A DNA stretch of 9,827 nucleotides from an uncultured Burkholderiales bacterium (GTDB lineage: Bacteria > Pseudomonadota > Gammaproteobacteria > Burkholderiales > Burkholderiaceae_C), in assembly GCA_903856995.1 (NCBI GenBank), contig CAIODK010000192.1:1-9827 (forward strand). Reading direction: 5' to 3'. The notes under the pieces are model-generated. The model had not been told where the DNA came from. It did no database searches and worked only from the letters and a program-made list of their open reading frames with translations. The position numbers and the translations under genes are program-made. This document shows, in pieces, positions 6,471-9,827 of this stretch (within the stretch, counting starts at the first letter, position 1; every line of letters begins with the position of its first letter).

Positions 6471-7429
6471 AAACACGCCTCACTCTGGTCATCACTGCAG
6501 GTCTTTTACTCATCTTGGCCTTGCTACCTTTGTACGCACGGTGGTTTGAAGAGCCCTTCTTGCTGACGTTTTCAACCCGTGCCTTGGTGCTGGCCTTGGC
6601 TGCACTCAGCTTGAACATCGTTCTGGGCTTCGGTGGCATGGTGAGCTTTGGACATGCCTTGTACTTAGGCATTGGGGCTTACAGCGTAGGAATTTTGGCA
6701 AGCCATGGCGTGGACAACGGTGCCCTGCAATTGCTGATCACGGTTGTGCTGTGTGGGGTGGTGGGACTGGCGACTGGTTGGGTGTCGCTGCGAACGAGTG
6801 GCATTGCTTTCATCATGATCACGTTGGCATTCGCCCAAATGTTTTATTACTTGTTCGTCAGCCTCAAACAGTACGGCGGCGATGATGGTTTATCGATCTC
6901 CTTGCGCAGCAACTTGGCCGGTTTGAACATGGGTGCCCCCCTCACGCTTTACTACACCGCCTTTGCGTGTGTGCTGGCGGTGGTGGTGTGGACGCAGCAC
7001 ATGGTGCACGCCCCGTTTGGCATGGTGCTGCAAGCGTGCCGAATGAACGAACGGCGCATGAACGCCTTGGGCTTTCACACCCTGCGCTACAAACTCAGCG
7101 CCTATGTGCTGTCGTGCGTGATCGCAGGTGTGGCGGGCTTTTTGTACGCAAACCTCACAGGCTATGCCTCGCCGGCTTATCTGGCTTGGACTGTGTCTGG
7201 CGAGCTCATTGTGATGGTGGTGCTAGGTGGCATGGGTACAGTGCTAGGCCCGTTGGTAGGTGCATTGACACTGTTGGTATGCGAAGAACTGCTCAAGGGC
7301 ATGACGGAGCACTGGCCCATCATCTTGGGCCCGCTGATTGTGTTGGTGGTACTGCTCGCGCGGCGCGGCTTGTATGGCTTAGCCTTGGATTGGGATGCGC
7401 GCCATGCGCCCGCAAAGGAACAGGTATGA
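6467..7429 (+). CDS. ABC transporter inner-membrane permease, LivM-like, 320 aa
   Basis: This is the second permease, which pairs with the LivH-like protein to form the translocation channel. The family hallmark LSLNIVLGFGGMVSFGHA is at about residues 45-62. The cytoplasmic coupling segment CRMNERRMNALGFHTLRYK lies near residue 190. The GGMGTVLGPLVGA motif falls near residue 260. Most of the chain is hydrophobic, with about nine or ten membrane segments, and the length is normal. The start ATG overlaps the LivH stop (ATGA) and its stop overlaps the first ATPase start in the same way, so translational coupling is likely. A longer in-frame reading from about 6404 would run through the LivH gene and is not needed. 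Confidence 0.93.
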   Translation: MKTRLTLVITAGLLLILALLPLYARWFEEPFLLTFSTRALVLALAALSLNIVLGFGGMVSFGHALYLGIGAYSVGILASHGVDNGALQLLITVVLCGVVGLATGWVSLRTSGIAFIMITLAFAQMFYYLFVSLKQYGGDDGLSISLRSNLAGLNMGAPLTLYYTAFACVLAVVVWTQHMVHAPFGMVLQACRMNERRMNALGFHTLRYKLSAYVLSCVIAGVAGFLYANLTGYASPAYLAWTVSGELIVMVVLGGMGTVLGPLVGALTLLVCEELLKGMTEHWPIILGPLIVLVVLLARRGLYGLALDWDARHAPAKEQV

Positions 7430-8193
7430 GCACGCACAACTCAGCCCCCCTCCAAACGCAAGCCCTGGTCAAACGCTACGGAGGTTTGCTGGCCACCGAC
7501 AACGTGAGCTTGCACCTGACTCGTGGTGAGTTGCATGCCATCATTGGCCCCAACGGTGCCGGTAAAACCACACTTATTGGGCAACTGGGGGGTGAGCTAC
7601 AACCTGACAGCGGCGATGTGTTTATGCAAGGCGAGTGCGTCACGGAACTGCCCGCAGCGGACCGTGCCTTGCGGGGCTTGGCGCGCTCGTACCAAATTTC
7701 TTCAACCTTTCCTGAATTCACCGTGCTGGAATGTGTAGCCTTGGCCAAACAAGCCCATGCCGGCCACAGCTTTGGCGCTTGGCGTGCACTGCTGAAACGC
7801 ACGTCTTTGGTCGATCCAGCGGAACACGCGCTTACCCAAGCGGGGTTGCGACATCGCATCAGCCAACGTGTGTCTGACCTGGCGCATGGCGAACGTCGCC
7901 AATTGGAATTGGCCATGGTGCTGGTGAGTCAACCCAAGGTGTTGCTGTTGGACGAGCCCATGGCAGGCATGAGCCACCAAGAGTCGATGAAGGTGATTGA
8001 CTTGCTGGCCGCCCTCAAGGGCCACTACACACTGCTGCTGGTCGAGCACGACATGCATGCCGTGTTCGCCTTGGCCGACACTATCTCGGTGCTGGTCAAC
8101 GGCGCCATCATTGCCAGCGGCAAACCCGAAGATATTCGCCAAAACCCAGAAGTGCGTACCGCTTACTTGGGCGACGAGGAGCTACCCGAATGA
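7426..8193 (+). CDS. ABC transporter ATP-binding protein, LivG-like, 255 aa
   Basis: This is the first of two cytoplasmic ATPases that power the importer. The Walker A motif GPNGAGKTT is at residues 41-49, the Q-loop Gln90 in SYQISSTFPE, the signature LAHGE at 152-156, Walker B VLLLDE at 172-177, and the H-loop His208 in VEHDM. The signature departs from the standard LSxGQ but LAHGE/LSHGE forms are common in LivG proteins. The ATGA overlap with the LivM stop and an AAAGGA ribosome site at 7414-7419, six bases upstream, fix the start at 7426. A longer in-frame reading upstream would lie inside the LivM gene. The C-terminus ends PEVRTAYLGDE, which is the usual LivG ending. Confidence 0.95.
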   Translation: MSTHNSAPLQTQALVKRYGGLLATDNVSLHLTRGELHAIIGPNGAGKTTLIGQLGGELQPDSGDVFMQGECVTELPAADRALRGLARSYQISSTFPEFTVLECVALAKQAHAGHSFGAWRALLKRTSLVDPAEHALTQAGLRHRISQRVSDLAHGERRQLELAMVLVSQPKVLLLDEPMAGMSHQESMKVIDLLAALKGHYTLLLVEHDMHAVFALADTISVLVNGAIIASGKPEDIRQNPEVRTAYLGDEELPE

Positions 8194-8906
8194 GCGCGAC
8201 GCCTTTGCTGCAGGCCCACGACCTGGAAACTTGCTATGGTGATGCACAAGCCCTGTTTGGTACCAGCCTGACCGTGGCTGAGGGTGAGTTTGTCACCTTA
8301 CTGGGGCGCAACGGCATGGGGAAAACCACCACCGTGCGTTCGATCATGGGCATCATGCCCCCGCGTCAAGGCCTCATTGTGTTTGCGGGTCAGGACATCA
8401 CCCGCCTACCCTCACACCAAATCGCACGCTTGGGCATTGGCCTGGTGCCTGAACAGCGCCAAGTGTTTGCCAACCTCACCGTCTATGAAAACTTGGTGGC
8501 CACTGCGCACAACAGCTTGAACCAGCGCGAGCCTTGGACCTTGGCACGCGTGTATCAACTGTTCCCACGCCTCCAAGAACGTGCAGGCAACCTTGGCGCC
8601 AACTTATCTGGAGGCGAGCAACAAATGCTGGCTATTGGTCGTGCATTGATGACCAACCCACGTTTGCTCATTTTGGATGAAGCCACCGAAGGCTTGGCAC
8701 CCTTGGTTCGCGCCGAAATTTGGCACTGTTTGCAAACCCTCAAACAGTCGGGTTTGTCGGTACTGGTGATCGACAAAAACCTGGTGCCGCTGATGCGCTT
8801 GGCTGACACCCACTTCATCTTAGAAAAAGGAAAAACCATTTGGCATGGCAGTTCTGACAGCCTAATGGAGGCACGCCATGAACTCAAGGACAGCCTCGGT
8901 GTCTGA
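8190..8906 (+). CDS. ABC transporter ATP-binding protein, LivF-like, 238 aa
   Basis: This is the second ATPase of the importer and forms a heterodimer with the LivG-like protein. Walker A GRNGMGKTT is at residues 39-47, the Q-loop Gln89 in PEQRQVF, the signature LSGGEQQ at 139-145, and Walker B LLILDE at 159-164 followed by ATEGLAPL, which is typical of LivF. The H-loop position, often VEQN in LivF, reads IDKNL (194-198). I have a memory of similar DKNL forms in other proteobacterial members, so this is probably a subgroup trait and not a defect. The start overlaps the LivG stop (ATGA), with GAGGAG at 8176-8181 upstream. The 3' end overlaps the next gene by 29 bases. Confidence 0.95.
   Translation: MSATPLLQAHDLETCYGDAQALFGTSLTVAEGEFVTLLGRNGMGKTTTVRSIMGIMPPRQGLIVFAGQDITRLPSHQIARLGIGLVPEQRQVFANLTVYENLVATAHNSLNQREPWTLARVYQLFPRLQERAGNLGANLSGGEQQMLAIGRALMTNPRLLILDEATEGLAPLVRAEIWHCLQTLKQSGLSVLVIDKNLVPLMRLADTHFILEKGKTIWHGSSDSLMEARHELKDSLGV
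8867..8871 (+). promoter_or_regulatory. Ribosome binding site of the alpha/beta hydrolase
   Basis: GGAGG lies six bases before the ATG at 8878, within the end of the LivF-like gene. It favours this start over the in-frame GTG at 8899, even though it makes a 29-base gene overlap. Confidence 0.7.
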
Positions 8907-9827
8907 TTGGCGCACATGGCCGCAAGCCGAGTTAGAACGTCAATACGATGCACGTGCCACCGTGCCAGACATTGCAACGGAACTCAAGGCCTACCGCGAC
9001 GCATCCACACCGATGTACGACATCACCCCTTGCTGGCGTGATGTTGCTTATGGCCATGGCCCCGATGAAACTTTGGATCTTTTCCCCGTCGCAGGTCAAC
9101 CTCAGGCGCCCTTGTTGGTGTTCATTCATGGGGGCTACTGGCGTGCCTTGCACAGCCAAGACTCGGTGTTCATGGCGCAGCAACTCACAGCACAGGGCAT
9201 CGCTGTGGCAGCCATCAACTACACCTTGGCACCACAGGGCACGCTGGCACACATCGTGGCGCAATGTCACCGTGCCGTGACTTGGTTGCTGAAAGATGCA
9301 ACATCTCTTGGCGTTGCGCCACAACGCACCGTGCTGGCAGGCAGCTCTGCCGGTGCGCACTTAGCAGCCATGCTGCTCGCACCCGATTGGCAGACTGAGC
9401 AGGGCTTATTGCCCCAGGCGCTGCACGGCGGTGTGCTGCTCAGTGGGCTCTACGACCTTGAACCGGTACAACAATGTCTGCCCAACACCTGGTTAAACCT
9501 GAGCGTGCAAGAGGCCAAACGCTTGAGTCCCATGCTGCACCGGCCTGATCCTCGACTGCCACTGTATGTCGCCGTGGCCGAGCACGATACGGATGAGTTC
9601 AAACGTCAATCCAGCGACTATGCTGCCGCGTGCCGCGCACAAGGCAACCCGGTGACTTGGCATTCAGCCCCGCAACGCAACCACTTCAACATCGTGCGCG
9701 ATTGGATGGATCCGCAGAGCCATCGGTTTCGCCCGATTCTCATGACCTCGATTGCCTTCATCTTGGGTGTGATGCCCTTGGCCATCTCCAGCGGCGCGGG
9801 GGCCAAGAGCCGACAAGCCATTGGCAC
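8878..9827 (+). CDS. Alpha/beta hydrolase, kynurenine-formamidase-like, with chimeric RND tail; no stop in window
   Basis: Residues 1 to about 281 form a nearly complete alpha/beta hydrolase of the group that includes arylformamidase (AFMID-type). These cleave formamides, amides or esters. The N-terminal ERQYDARATVPD is typical of the group. The oxyanion motif HGGYW is at 84-88. The nucleophile is Ser157 in GSSAG, the acid is in HDTDEF (Asp237 or Asp239), and the catalytic His269 is in RNHFNIV. The end of that domain, DWMDPQS, matches where such proteins normally finish. From residue 283 the same frame reads RFRPILMTSIAFILG, which belongs to RND efflux pumps, and stays open to the window edge. 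The hydrolase is the last gene of the operon seen here. Its amidase role would fit removal of an N-acyl or N-formyl group in a kynurenine-like pathway, but the substrate is not known. Confidence 0.88.
   Translation, partial: MNSRTASVSDWRTWPQAELERQYDARATVPDIATELKAYRDASTPMYDITPCWRDVAYGHGPDETLDLFPVAGQPQAPLLVFIHGGYWRALHSQDSVFMAQQLTAQGIAVAAINYTLAPQGTLAHIVAQCHRAVTWLLKDATSLGVAPQRTVLAGSSAGAHLAAMLLAPDWQTEQGLLPQALHGGVLLSGLYDLEPVQQCLPNTWLNLSVQEAKRLSPMLHRPDPRLPLYVAVAEHDTDEFKRQSSDYAAACRAQGNPVTWHSAPQRNHFNIVRDWMDPQSHRFRPILMTSIAFILGVMPLAISSGAGAKSRQAIG
9721..9827 (+). other. Fragment of RND (AcrB/HAE1-type) efflux transporter joined in frame to the hydrolase
   Basis: The last 35 residues read RFRPILMTS, then IAFILGVMPLAISSGAGAKS, then RQAIGT. 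This is the well-conserved stretch near the third-last membrane region of hydrophobe/amphiphile efflux RND pumps, at roughly residue 950-1000 of a 1,050-aa protein. Nothing from the preceding 900 residues of such a pump is in the window. The piece therefore starts abruptly after the hydrolase sequence, between about 9715 and 9725. A GGATCC site lies at 9708-9713, close to the change. An assembly chimera or a recombination join are both possible. The window ends before the pump's C-terminus. Confidence 0.8.

Noticed and set aside
6967..7425. In-frame upstream extension of the LivG-like gene
   Set aside because: It lies inside the LivM-like gene; a ribosome site and ATGA overlap support 7426.
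7702..8142. Reverse-strand open frame opposite the LivG-like ATPase
   Set aside because: It is a shadow of a gene with all ABC ATPase motifs; its His/Gln-rich sequence is not family-like.
8932..9360. Reverse-strand open frame of 142 codons opposite the hydrolase
   Set aside because: The + strand frame holds the HGGYW and GSSAG hydrolase motifs; the reverse frame has none.
9618..9827. Reverse-strand open frame at the right edge
   Set aside because: It is opposite the hydrolase/RND frame and shows no family features.

Overview
The window reads as one dense, co-directional catabolic operon, all on the + strand. It probably comes from a Burkholderiales betaproteobacterium, perhaps Comamonadaceae. 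That assignment rests on general codon style, a GC content that looks mid-50s by eye, and the family resemblance of the proteins; there is no rRNA or other marker gene to fix it. No tRNA, rRNA, CRISPR array, insertion sequence or long repeat was seen, and no gene-free stretch exceeds 60 bases.

Layout. (1) Bases 1-781 hold the C-terminal part of the molybdopterin-binding large subunit of a molybdenum hydroxylase (xanthine dehydrogenase / CO dehydrogenase superfamily). (2) 778-1758 is a divergent dihydrodipicolinate synthase (DapA)-superfamily lyase, placed between the hydroxylase subunit genes. (3) 1764-2246 is the [2Fe-2S] small subunit. (4) 2246-3661 is the FAD-binding medium subunit, fused at its C-terminus to a CoxG-like SRPBCC domain. 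(5) 3668-4273 is a 3-hydroxyanthranilate 3,4-dioxygenase-like cupin with every catalytic and metal-binding residue present. (6) 4328-8906 is a complete branched-chain-amino-acid-type (Liv/HAAT) ABC importer: periplasmic binding protein, two permeases and two ATPases. (7) 8878 to the right edge is an alpha/beta hydrolase of the kynurenine-formamidase-like group. Its open frame runs directly into a piece of an RND efflux pump at about 9720.

How the genes may work together. Start and stop codons overlap or nearly touch across most junctions, so co-translation is likely. The importer would bring in a substrate, possibly an aromatic or N-heteroaromatic acid or amide. The molybdenum hydroxylase would hydroxylate the ring with water, the cupin would open an ortho-aminophenol-type ring, the formamidase-like hydrolase would cleave an amide or ester, and the DapA-like enzyme would act on a 2-oxo acid intermediate as a hydratase-aldolase or dehydratase. 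This combination does not match any named pathway I can recall with confidence. It is the best candidate for an undescribed system here, but the substrate is inference only.

Main caution: the right end looks chimeric. The final frame changes from a nearly complete alpha/beta hydrolase to an RND transporter segment without a stop codon. This could be an assembly join or a genuine rearrangement, and it affects anything inferred about what lies to the right.
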